In this document: positions 26,762-37,824 of the stretch, one piece after another
How positions within the stretch are numbered: the first letter of the stretch is position 1
Layout: each line of letters begins with the position of its first letter
NCBI GenBank assembly: GCA_016800925.1
Contig: JABCPU010000052.1
Location: 62,001-126,000 of the forward strand
Direction of reading: 5' to 3'
Length of the DNA: 64,000 nt
Source of the DNA: Suillus spraguei
Taxonomy: Eukaryota; Basidiomycota; Agaricomycetes; Boletales; Suillaceae
Made by a program: the position numbers and the translations under genes
The notes under the pieces: model-generated
What the model was told of the DNA's origin: nothing
Seen by the model: only the letters and a program-made list of their open reading frames with translations
The model's database searches: none

Positions 26762-29759
26762 TCATGTCGGCCAGCCACCTGCGATCCTAGCAGCCCCAAA
26801 ACCAACACGCCCCATAATATTCCATACAGCAGAAGTGGCATCATAACCGAAACCTTCACCAGGTCCTTGCATGCTGTTAAAACTCGACCAAGCAGCGCGG
26901 TCGTATACTGTTGGGCCACCAACAGGCGAATATTGCCCCCCGATGGCTGGCAGACGTGAGGTCATGCAGAGGAATACAAGCGCCATAGCCCCAGCACTGA
27001 TAAGTGCCTGACGAGCAGCCCCAGCAAGCCAAGCGTCGCCCTCTCCATCCCCCTTGTTTCCGCCCTTGCCGATAACATAGGTATTATAGATCTTGTAGAA
27101 ACGGTTCTGACGATGCGGCTGACGCTTGGTCGTCGAGCAAGCGATCAGCTCATCTATCATCTCGCATCCACCCCAAGTTCCTCCTTCAGCGCTTTCCACT
27201 CCTCGACAGCGTCTGCTGAGATTCCTCCAGGAATGCCACGTATCGGTATGGTGATGCCTTTGTGCCGGTCCATCAATGCGTTATTGACCTGCTCGAGCTC
27301 AGTCACGAAGTTATAAGAAGGAGGTGCGTCGTTCAGGTGAGGAGAGTCCAGGTGCCCCTTGGGTGTGGGAGGAGAACAGTTGACGATGAAGACGCAAGTG
27401 TCTCGTCGTCTTCTGGGGTGACCTGCGGTGAGACGGACCGAGTGACTTCTGACTCTGGCTCATCTGTTTGGATTTCGATGCTTGATGTGATCCGAGGCAA
27501 TTCTGAATCGGTCTGGATAGCAATGATGGCATGGGGAACTTCTTCTGTTTGAATGGAGGACGATGAAGTAAGAACCTTTGGTTCTGGATCTGTCTGCATT
27601 GCACATGCTGATGTATACTCTGCAGCGTCATGTTGCGTGAATGTATCAATGTATTCCTTGGTTTCTGAGAAAGTGACGATCTCGGCTTTGTTAATACGGC
27701 CAACTTTCTGTTTGGAGTGTCAGATGATAGGCGCAAATGCGAAGATTACTCACCCTCTTCTTCCGAGTTATAATGGTTTGAATAACATCCTCTTCATCCT
27801 CCGTATCCTCATTCATATCCATATCTAATTCACCATTACTTCGCTCATCCTCAAGTTCATCATCTTCATCACCCCAGCCTTCGCTCATCTTTCCCATGAG
27901 CTCAGCGCCTAGACTTTTGCTCACGGTATTCGCCGCACTGGAGTGCCCGCTTCCCGCAGCAGCGTTTGTCGCAGCACTGCGCATCTCGTCCATATCAAAC
28001 CGCATGCGATCGATGGTCTCTTTGAGAATGAGGTTTTCCTGCTTCTGCTCATCGAGCTGGGCGTGGGCTTGTTGCGCAATGGCCAGCTCCTCCTCAAGAT
28101 GTGCGAGGCGATCTTCATAAGATGACGCTTCTTTAGCCCATTTCACAGCTTCGAGTGACTGAAGCGCGGCAGCATCTCGGTAATCTTTTATTTCTTGGTC
28201 TCGACGGCGGAGCTGGTTGCGATAGCGTTCAGATTCCGCTACATTGACATAAGTCACAATTTTGGGGATCTTGGAGTGAACCTACCACATTGCTCTTGAT
28301 ATTGTTTTTGTAAGCTTTGGTAAGACGAACGCGCATTCTCCAAACTTTTCTCTAACTTTGCGATTTCGGACTCCAGCGCCGCAATTTGAGTTGAGTTAGT
28401 TCGCTAAATGACATCTATCAGACGTGGTCCACGCACTTCATGCATTACATACCTCCTTCGTTCGAAGCTCCTTTTCCTCCCGCTTGGTAGATATAAGTTC
28501 ACTCTTGAGTTCCTCCAAGCGCCCCTGCATCTCATCCAAGTCCATGTCGTGCTCATTCAGCCTGTTCTCAAGTGTCCTCTCGGCCTCGATCAGCTTCCGC
28601 CCGAGCTCTGCGTTGGCCTTCTGCAAAACCTCCACCGCTCCGTAGGCTCAAGGGACACGGTCGACGATGTTGCTAACCGTTCCGTAACTAAGCCTAAAGA
28701 CGACTCATTCTCGTCATCAGAGTCCGAGTCAGATGCTGAGTGTGGCATGGGTAATGAGGAGAGTTGGCGTGCAAAGCTGTGACCTTTCTGCGGGTAATCA
28801 AAGGACGAGTCTACGTCAGGTGAATGCTCTCCCGAAGAAAGGTGATCCCGGTCTGGAGACGAGTAGTGGATCCCAATGCTAGTGAAGGGCTGCGACTGCG
28901 TACGGGAGTGCGGCCGCGCGAAAGGTGGCGAAGCGACCGAATTAGGAGAGAAGAGGCCTATGGATATACTCGAGGGACTCGTTGGATTGGACGGCGTGCG
29001 CGTTCGACCAAACACACTGGGACTGGAGGAGAACGACGACTAATTATAGTTAAGTCCAACAGATGAATATACATAGAAGGTGTTGCGCACTTCTGAGTCA
29101 CTGAGAGCAGGCTGAGATCCCCCATCAATACTTTTGCGTCTGCTGGCGGGTGCAGGGCGCTTCGCCCAGCTGGAAGGGGGCTGTGCCTCCAACGGGGTTG
29201 TTCGCTGTCGTCGCGACGTGTCAAAGGCAGAGCTAATGCTCGTATTGGGCGTCTTGGGTGGCACAGACGGTGGTCGGCTGGGGACGCGTGAAGCTCCTAC
29301 CGAGACTATGCTAGATGATCGCGAGTGGTTGGTACTGCGAGAAAAAGGATTGCGCCCACGATCGTCGGGCAGCGTCACATCCTCTTCCAATGGCGAATTA
29401 TTTGGGCTGTCTCGTGGACTGTTCCTCGTCCTCTCTGCAACTACCTGTAGCAAGATTTGAGGTGTAACTTCAATCCCGGGACTGCTCGCGAGGATTGCCT
29501 TGAGCGCGCCCATCTCGTGATCATCGAGCAGGTCGACGCCATTATATGAGTCAGAAAATGCACTGAGTACGTCTGGAAGTGCATCTGCAGGTATTGCTGG
29601 TTCTCCTGATTGGATTTTACGCGAAGCTGGGTGTCTGTTAAATATATCGTAGAGTTCTTGTTCGATGTCTGATACTGATTGCCTGTTGCGCCCAAAGTTC
29701 GACTGCAAGCAGGTTTTCAGGTCAGAAATTAACTTCTTTTCATGGAAGACACGTACCAT
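26762..29759 (-). CDS. Large coiled-coil protein with C-terminal membrane anchor and QT-motif ladder (candidate dynein/nuclear-envelope adaptor)
   Basis: The N-terminal domain (SNFGRNRQSVSDIEQELYDI, then HPASRKIQSGEPAIPADALP) has an EF-hand-like helix pattern without obvious calcium ligands. A long Ser/Pro-rich linker follows. Then a coiled coil starts near EVLQKANAELGRKLIEAERT and runs through AESERYRNQLRRRDQEIKDY to ENLILKETIDRMRFDMDEMR. An acidic region (about 27780-27870) precedes KVGRINKAEIVTFSETKEYI and four QT motifs: AMQTDP, SIQTEE, AIQTDS and EIQTDE, spaced 15, 12 and 15 residues. Near the end is one membrane segment (AARQALISAGAMALVFLCM), then about 75 residues ending IAGGWPT. QT[D/E] cores with this spacing resemble LC8 (dynein light chain) binding arrays. 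I recognise no named family. The first coding exon may be ATG alone, followed by a 54-nt intron (29703-29756) that would also read through in frame. Confidence 0.72.
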
Positions 29760-30049
29760 GATGAGCTGATGATGAGAAAAGGGAAATATTGATTTGTACA
29801 ATGCACTTACTTTCCACTACTTCAATGAAATTGCTCAAGCATGCTTTGGCTGTGGCCACAGTAACCAAATACGGTTGTCAAGAAATGAACAACACCACGT
29901 GACAACGGAAGTCACAAAGAGCAGCTTTGCGAGTGGCCCTTGACGCTTATGAGGCACTCATCTCAATTGTATCCAAGGGTAACTAAATAGCTTTGACAGA
30001 ATGGGAGCATCTCCGTGTTTGATATTACGCTGCAGTCGATCCAACTTCC

Positions 30050-31864
30050 CTACGCTTGTCCTCTCTCCTTCAATAACACAGTTCTGAGCCGCTTCAGCGC
30101 TTCATTCACTTGTTCTTCCGTACACAAAGAGAACGAGGCCCTCACAAATGCTGTCTTACGTCCATTAGGAAGGAAGACCGTTCCAGGGAGTGCGAGCACA
30201 CCGCCCTCATATGCTTTGGTTCGGATGAGGTCTTCTGAGTCACCTTCATCTATGTTGGATGTCTGATTCTGTGAGAGAAGTAGCTTGAACCTATTGTAAT
30301 GTCTTTGTTAACATATCATATCGATCAACAGAGAACAGAGAACACAGACCAGAAAAACATGCCCGCTTCAGGGGTGCACCATTCCGCAAGTCCACTGAGG
30401 TGCGCATTCAGAGCAGACTCGAACACATCGCGTTTCTCGCGGTAAAAGTCGGCCACGGCCCGTGTATGTGCGAAGAAATTATTATAGCCCCATTCTTCAA
30501 CCAGTGCGAGGGTGATCGCCTGAATGAGTGATGAGCCTTGCAGGTTGGCCGTTGAAGTCTGATTGAATGTAAGATACAAAGCACGTGCACATTTATCTTG
30601 TACGTACATGCATGTCCATGGCATCAATAATCGGCTTCGGGCCCGATGCAAAACCCATGCGCATGCCTGCGGAGAGAACCTTCGAGAAGCTATCGAACCG
30701 GATAACCCGACCGACCTCAGGCTCGTCAAGTTCCAGCTGGAAGTACGACAGCGGCCGAGCGGCTTTTCCAAAGTACAGGTAGAAGTAAGGATCGTCTGTG
30801 AATAAAGTAACGATTCAATCTATTCTGTCAAAAACAAGGATTGTGGCCCACCTTCGAGAATCAAGAAATTATATTTACGTGCAAGTTGCAACACTTCTTT
30901 GCGACGCTCAGTGGTCGCTGTCATCCCGGTAGGGTTACAGCCGTACTGCAATGTGGTTATTTTAGCCCACAGATTGGACAAACAGAGCTTACGGGCACCG
31001 AGTATAAGACTTTCGGCTTCGGCTTGTCGACAGGCCAATTCTCCAAGGTATCACGTAACATGTGAGAACACACCCCATTGGCATCCGTTTCGATCTCTGA
31101 AATTTACTGAGCACGAGTAGGTTAACGCCAGAATACGACCAACCAATTTGCTCGCAGTGTAGAGTGTCAAGCAATGGGATGATACCACTGAATAGATGGC
31201 AGTCAGCAAAGTGCCGACTTCTCTTCGGACTATTCTCAACTCACGCATACACGGGAGACTCCACGAGAACAGCATCTCCGGGGTTCACTAAAGCGTTGAC
31301 CGCCTGCGGAAACATGAGAACCATCATTCTTTTAAGAAGAGTTCTCTACCTTATAAATCAAGTCCTGCGAACCGCCGCCAATGGATAAACTCCATCCCTC
31401 GCCTGATTTGCGGGCATGAGAGAGCGCTTGCAATCCCATGAACCACTTCTGAAGACGAGGAAGACCACCAGTGTCGCAGTATTGCAGGCCATCCGAAAGA
31501 TCTTTTCCAGATAGCGAGATCGACTGTTCCTGCGATGGGTCCGTAGGGGAGGTAATATTGAAAGATAATGATTTGAAGGGGAACATGGCAGCGTTGGGTT
31601 TTCCCGCTAGAAGCGATATTACACCTGGCTTTTTTTCCAATGGGAACAGCCCACGAACTGAAGTGGACATTACTGTCCACGACTTATCATGATACTAGAG
31701 ATTAGAAACGTACTAGGACTGGGTTTCCGTTCTTTGGCAGTGTTGGACAAAAAGTGTGTATAGAAGTCTGCTGGAAGAAATTTGACGACCTTCTCAACGT
31801 TAGTTTCATTGGGAGTGCTGAGACCAGAGGCTGAGACAAGGATTCCGTCGGAGTGTGTGGCCAT
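30050..31864 (-). CDS. ARO8: Fold-type I PLP aminotransferase, ARO8 (aromatic / 2-aminoadipate) type
   Basis: The protein starts MATHSDGILVSASG. It contains PGVISLLAGKPNAAMFPF, SDGLQYCDTGGLPRLQKWF and IGGGSQDLIYK (cofactor phosphate region). Further on are ALVNPGDAVLVESPVY, YSVPYGCNPTGMTATTERR (the N-P-T-G motif) and ILEDDPYFYLYFG. The PLP lysine lies in RVIRFDSFSKVLSAGMRMGF, and the C-terminal substrate-binding part is TPEAGMFFWFKL. This set matches fungal Aro8, kynurenine aminotransferase and 2-aminoadipate aminotransferases, which transfer amino groups from aromatic amino acids or aminoadipate to 2-oxoglutarate. There is no targeting signal, so it is probably cytosolic. It ends KERGQA with TAG at 30050-30052. 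Several short introns break the frame. The substrate cannot be fixed from sequence alone. Confidence 0.9.
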
Positions 31865-32521
31865 GATTTGTGAGAGTTAATCGTCCTGCGAGAATAAAGC
31901 TTGCATCACAGTAGGAGTGAATATGACGATGCACGTATACCCACCTAGACAGCTGCAGTGGAGTTTTGTGATGATGACACGGATTCCAGCCCGAGACGGT
32001 GTTTGTGATGCTGGCAGCAATCACTGAGGCACTCGGATCGAGTCATCCTGCTGATCCTGATCTATTACATACATTAGTATGTCAGTATGTCAAGGGTTGC
32101 CGCGGGAAATCATGACAGATCCCCATCAGAGATTTAGGAGAGATGGGAACGAGTCGTGTTTATTATACCAGTAACGTACTAGTACATGAATCAGGTATTT
32201 TTAGATGTTGTGGGGCACAGTTTCATATGTCTGAGAACACTCCGTGTCTTCCTTGCCACTAGAACATATAGCAAGCTACCTAAATCTATGTTGCCTCTTC
32301 GAGGGGAAGCAAAAAAGAGTATAAAATCACAGATGCAGTGGAAATACATAGGTCTAGAAGAAAAATTGAATGTGAGTTTAAATCAGGAATGAGTGGAAAC
32401 TGCAGGCGGCCGTCTGCCGGTATGGTGCAGAAAGAAGATGAGCAGTCGTCTAGGTGACAGTCCGAGAGATATCATAATGTGCTGAAAGTGAGTGCTGTAC
32501 AGAAAATTGCCTGCCTCGACC
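31865..32521. other. Intergenic region upstream of the aminotransferase
   Basis: About 650 bp: aminotransferase promoter and kinase 3' UTR. Only weak ORFs (for example 32186-32392 +). Confidence 0.4.
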
Positions 32522-35181
32522 TCAGTTGGCGTCATCAGAGAAGTCAGAAAAAGGTATGGGGGAGGTAGCCGTGACGGAAACAGATGGACGCCGCCGCCTT
32601 ACTTCAATAGGAACCGTCTCCTCGTCACTCTCATCTTCATCTAGCTCCTCATACATGAAGCTGGTGCTAGCCTGTAAAGCCTCCGACTCCGCTTGGCGAT
32701 CCCTGCGAGTATCCCGAAAGAAACTGGAGTCGTCATCGAAATCGTCGTAATCATCCTCGCTTGTCGCGCTAGATTCCGATTCGTATGCGACTTGCTGCAA
32801 GGGACTGGGGCTTTGAGTAGCAGACCGAATAGAGAGATGCCGGCTCTGCCCGGAGTCGTGTAAGGACGGGTCGGGAACAGCTGAAGTCGAGGGAGCAATG
32901 TAGATGCGTTCAGGTTGTGGGTGTCGTAACACGACAGGAGAATGATATATTGACTGATTGAGACCTGAAGGTAAATTTGACGAAATGAGGCTGCTTGGGT
33001 CGTTGCACACGCCACCAGCGCCCAAGAACATCGCATCATCAGGAAGGGGAGTGTTGGCGCTGTCTCTGCCACGGCTGGTATGACCTGGAGAGCATGATGC
33101 ACCAGGTTGACTTTGATCAAGTGGAAGAAGGGTCTTGAACTCTCTCTGTCGTGAAGGAGGGCGACTGACATGGGAGTCACGCGCCCTGCCCTTGGATGCA
33201 TTCCGGGCCCATCTCTCGATCGATTCTTCTCTCCTCCCCATGTTTGGCGTTGAGTCGTTACGCACGATGGCGGAGCGTGCAGCACCACGACCATTCCCCT
33301 CATCGAATTCAGAACTTGACATTCGCACACTAGCGCTTTTGTGCCGCTCTACTGCAATGTTAGGCGAGGAACACACACCGAAGTCGTCTTCCTCATGATG
33401 TGATGACGTGGCACGTGAAGGACGAACACCCTTCAATAACGAGGATATGCGACGTGTGAGACGCTTTGGCCAGCCCCAGCTAAAGCGGACGGTAGTCATC
33501 GCAGTGCGGGTGTCAGACTCGGTGACCATCACCATGTCAGTCCTGGAAGGTGATGTTTGGCGAAGCCATTCTTGGTGATGTGGAATATCACGCAGGAACC
33601 AAACGAAGCGCTACACATAAAATAGGAGATGTGGTAAATGCGCACAGAATGAAACTGACGAACCTTTGCTTGATCAAGAGTCATGCGTTTGCTGGGGTCT
33701 TTTTCAAGCAGCTTGTCGAGAAGATTCATGACAGTAAATCCCTCAGACTTTTTATCCCTAGGTTTCCGCCCACCAGTTGGAAGGCGATCGTAACCCATAG
33801 TGTCTTCTGGCTCCCAGTCATTTTTGCATATGATATTGTAGAGCATGTATTCGCTCGAATCTGGGGCTCTGAACGGGATTTTGCCGAAAAGAAGGCAGTA
33901 CAGAGTGACACCAAGAGCCCATACATCAATGGCCTTCGTAATTTGCAACCGCTGGGACGTGTTCGGGCGTACAGTAGAAGAAGAGCCTATATGTGGTGCA
34001 GACCTCAAGGACGGCAGAGTGATCGAGGTGGCAGAAGTGGATATGGATGGTGAAGGATCATTATACTCAGCGATGACTTCAGGGGCAAGAAAGGGTGGGG
34101 TTCCAGCGCGCTTGGAAAGGTCCGAATCATCCAGCAAAATTGGATCGTTAGCGTCATCTAGAGCATTTCCACGCCCTGCCGCGGCGAGGCGCTGCGCATA
34201 CGAGAAATGCGAGACCCCAAAATCACTGATCTTGACCATTTGGCGATCCGCAGTCCAGAGAAGGTTAGCGGGCTTTATGTCACGGTGAATAATTCCCTGA
34301 TAATGGACTGGGTGTTGAATAGGTAAAGGAGTGACTAGATTAGCCTGTGGTAATGAAGATGTGCCATTAAGCTTACGATATTCGAGGCCGAGGATGACAT
34401 CGCGGCATATTCGTCGACATTGGTCCACCTGCAGCACAGGCTCATTTTGCTCGTTGCGCCACTTGATTTCTCCGCCGCTTAGATATTCCATGACTAGAAG
34501 TGGCTGTGAGTACATGACACATGTAAACCCTCCTATCATACGGTTTCCTAGACTGCAGCCACAAGGTCATAATTTCTCAGCTGAGACACTCACCCATGGC
34601 CTGTAGTCAGGAAGTAGATAGGCGGTACGATTCTCCGATTCCACGGAAAACAGCGAGACTAAATGCTTACCCATGTATATCCGATCATTCAGCTTGTCGT
34701 CGATAACCTCCAACAAGCGAACGACATGCCCATGACGACATTTTTTCATTATTGCGATCTCTTTCCGTATTTTATGCTCAAGGCTTCCAAGTTTTTCTGT
34801 AAGTGGTGTGTGAGACGACGCAGGGATGTTTCGTCTACGGAGCATGTTCATCTTCTCGGCGCGTGGGTTATTACGTTTGACAGCCTTTATGGCCTGATGG
34901 ATGCCGCGTTAACAAGATCGCGTCAAATGGGTGGGCAAAGAATGACAACTGACCAGCTCGCGACGATTATCCGACAAGTCCCAACATACCCATACTTCAC
35001 CATGCTGACCCTTTCCAACCCGGTGACCGCGCAAATACTGGTTCACGATAGGTCTGCGGTCATCATTATACCTGTAGCGTAGCTCAGCTGTCATCCGAAC
35101 GCTGCCTGGCGGATCGAATGGGAGTCCTGAGGGGTCTTCTGCAGCATGTGCACTGCTTGCTGAGTCTATGTCGGAAGACAT
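32522..35181 (-). CDS. Ser/Thr protein kinase, CaMKK / Ssp1 / Sak1-Tos3-Elm1 type
   Basis: The protein starts MSSDIDSASSAHAAEDPSGL. The kinase domain has the P-loop GHRVGKGQHGEVWVCWD and the catalytic lysine in AIKAVKRNNPRAEKMN. It continues IRKEIAIMKKCRHGHVVRLL, VMEYLSGGEIKW, the HRD loop IIHRDIKPANLLW and DFGVSHFSYAQR. The activation loop ends RAGTPPFLAPEVIAE, followed by AIDVWALGVTLYCLLFGKIP. An R/N/P-rich insert after the VAIK lysine and the SKRAGTPPFLAPE sequence are marks of CaMKK-like kinases. In fungi these phosphorylate SNF1/AMPK on its activation loop. A long C-terminal tail (32522-33535) is disordered, Ser-rich and acidic, ending DFSDDAN, and probably regulatory. Introns split the kinase domain. 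The start is the ATG at 35179-35181. Confidence 0.9.
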
Positions 35182-35845
35182 CTTGTTTGAGGACTCATGA
35201 AGTCCTTTGCAAAGAAATAAATTGCGAATCAATGAAAGAGAAATGTTTGTTGAATAGACTGGAAGACGAGGAAAGGGAAAGGAGATCAAACAGCGACGCT
35301 TCAAAGAAACTGCAATCTAAAGCAGCGTATAACGACCAAATTCGGCATGCGGCTGACCCCGGACACTCCGTAATGCAACAGCCTTCTTACGATTACAGAT
35401 TTCACGGACTACGTTTATCACAAATCTGGACTCTGGTGAACGTTTCAATCACATAAATGCAGCCCCTCTGCAGCCCTGCTATCAAGGAACACGCTCAAGG
35501 TAGCGTCATTTTGCCGACCGCTTATCGTATCTTCAACGGGGACAAGCACATTTATTCTCCTCTTTAACGTCTTTCATAACCTGTACAAGACAAATATGTC
35601 AGTACAGGGTGCCACGGGTAGCAGAAGTTTTAAATTGGACCCTCCCTGCACTCCCAAGGGAACCCTCAAAGTTCAAGCAGAGATGCGAGGAGGCCGTGAT
35701 GGGGTGTCTTCGAAAGGGACCACATCAAACGATAGCGTGGAAATGTCCATCCCTCCCCTACAGATCATATTATCCCTTGGCATTTCAATATCCAACTTGA
35801 ACGCCCAAACTTCACGTCGACTATCAGTTAAGAAAAGCTTCTCAC
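35182..35845. other. Region upstream of the kinase, possibly with the last exon(s) of the small CxxC gene
   Basis: It holds the kinase promoter and 5' UTR. The 3' end of the small CxxC gene should lie in the upper part (about 35600-35845). I could not settle its final exon; a frame ending near 35673 is one option. No other gene seen. Confidence 0.35.
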
Positions 35846-36203
35846 CTGTTCGACGTGACGTCCACATCCCTGTTTGAAAGGACACGTCAGCTAGATCTCA
35901 ACCTATCACTGTAAGAGAGGGTATGTGTAAATAGACAAAGTTCGCGGGTCGGGCCCGCGTTCTCTTGATCCCATGATACTTCCGCCCTCAGCATCCGCGG
36001 AAGCATTTTGAACCCTCTCCGTTACCCAATCATCATGCGCACCAGTGCATCGTGCGTGCATGCGCTGCCGCCTCCAATACGATGTATTACACAACATCAC
36101 CAAGGAGACGATTACTTACCTTCCAGGTAGTTTTGCCGCATTTGTCACATTTGACTGCGTAGCACATGTCGACTAGGACTGCGGATGCTTCTTCATGGCC
36201 CAT
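35846..36203 (-). CDS. Small CxxC zinc-binding protein (3' end unresolved)
   Basis: Exon 1 (36203 down to about 36121) reads MGHEEASAVLVDMCYAV and then KCDKCGKTTWK before a GTAAGT donor. Exon 2 (35869-35846) reads GCGRHVEQ and is followed by another GTGAG donor. The joined core, C-x2-C-GKTTW-K-GCG-x-HVE, is the signature of a very small conserved protein found across fungi and plants, with paired cysteines that probably bind zinc. No function is established to my knowledge. The intron between these exons is about 250 nt, long for this window. The last exon, usually carrying another Cys pair, was not found with confidence, so the true end lies below 35846. Confidence 0.6.
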
Positions 36204-37824
36204 TGTTATCTCGATGGTTTACTGAAGAGGTAGGTTAAGGTAATAAAGTCACTACTAGACGTGTGATAGACAGGTAATGTTGACGTGAGTTACATCATGA
36301 TGTCGGTCAATCCCTCTTACCTTTGATCTGACAGCAGAATGATGCCACACGCGGTGTGGCGAAGCAGTGGCAGAAGTGTGAGAGTGATTCGCGGGAGCGT
36401 CTTGCGAGTCTTATCAGGTTTTCATCCTCAGACGTATTTGGCCATCTATGCCAAATCTACGCTCACATAAGCAAAAATAGGCAAGTAAACCTTAAGGTAG
36501 GCGTCCTTCCCATGCTAGGTTGATATTATCCTCCACTAAAATATAAACCTCAAGTGAACTCGAGGGAAAACAACATAACGCGGGACGTAAAATTAAACGC
36601 GTCACTTTCGCGGGGATGTGTGGCTATTGGTAGGTTTGGATTTCCGCACTACTACAGATTACTGCCAAGTGCCCCATATACCCCAAGAAGGTGAACATAT
36701 TAATCTCCCTCAGGGTCGTACTTATCGGCTGGGCCTGGAACGGCCGATATGAACTATATACACGCGAATGATCTAAGCGACCGGTATGCTCGTACGTACC
36801 CGCAGTGCGGCATGCTGCTAGTACTAGCACATCACCAGTGTTAGCTAAAGTAAGTATGACACCCATTTTGAATTTTTTATCAATACGTAACCGGATCTTT
36901 GCGGTGGTTTACCTTAGCACGTCCAATAATGAATCGGCTGTTTGCAGAACGCTAAGCTAATCCCGAAATCAAACCAACCAACTCTGAGTCGACTTTCGAC
37001 GATCAATCGTATTCCTACCATGGGACGTTACAGAACGTCACACACCCCACGGTCATACAACGCTGTCCTGTTTTATTTTTGACGATTGACTAGTGTTCCA
37101 TCTTGCTATCAATTAGCTCGGAATTATAATCACCACTCCAGTATTACCAGGGTCATGGTTACTAGGAGCCATTACAATAGGTCGTAATTCCCTGCCATTG
37201 GCCCATTCAGCATTCCTCTCCGGTTATTCAGAACGATTTCCGCTGCATATTAGTACACCCAATGCAAAGGGCTCGATCTCAGCGGCAATGTATTTGTTCC
37301 CAGTGGTTGACGGTATTCGTTCGAAATACACACGTCGCGGTGAATTGGGCTATCGACCAAGGCCCAGGTAGGCAAGAATGATTTTCCGCGATTTTTCCGG
37401 ATTAACATAACCAAATCGTGATCAATGATTTCAGAAGCACAAGGCCGGGATAGCGCTATTTATGTGCTCGGGGATACTGAGCATTCTTACAGAAAAGGCT
37501 TCAGGATACGTACTACTTTCCCAACCATAGATCCATTTGGTGTGACCCCATCAGGTTATACAGTTCAAGGAACGTTGGCAACAATTGTCCAGTTGCATCT
37601 ACAGGTTGATTGCCACCTACATGAAGCTTGGTCGAACTAATCAAAAATTATTTACGAACACAGATGCTGATGCAGGTGACACACCAAACTCGTCACCTAT
37701 AGCAATACATTTTCTTTTGGGAGAAAATGGCTTTAGTAATCATAGGAAATGAGAGAGGCGATGTAGAATATATACTGTTGTATTGTCACGAATAGAGCCA
37801 TGCATATACCGCAAGAAAAAACGT
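36204..37824. other. Long intergenic region
   Basis: About 1.6 kb with no supported gene. Short ORFs on both strands (for example 36624-36866 - and 37425-37640 +) have no recognisable domain and no exon chain. There is no obvious repeat. Confidence 0.45.

Noticed and set aside
27896..28645. Plus-strand Ser- and Cys-rich ORFs
   Set aside because: Antisense shadows of the coiled-coil gene; Glu/Lys-rich heptads on one strand give Ser/Leu/Phe-rich ORFs on the other.
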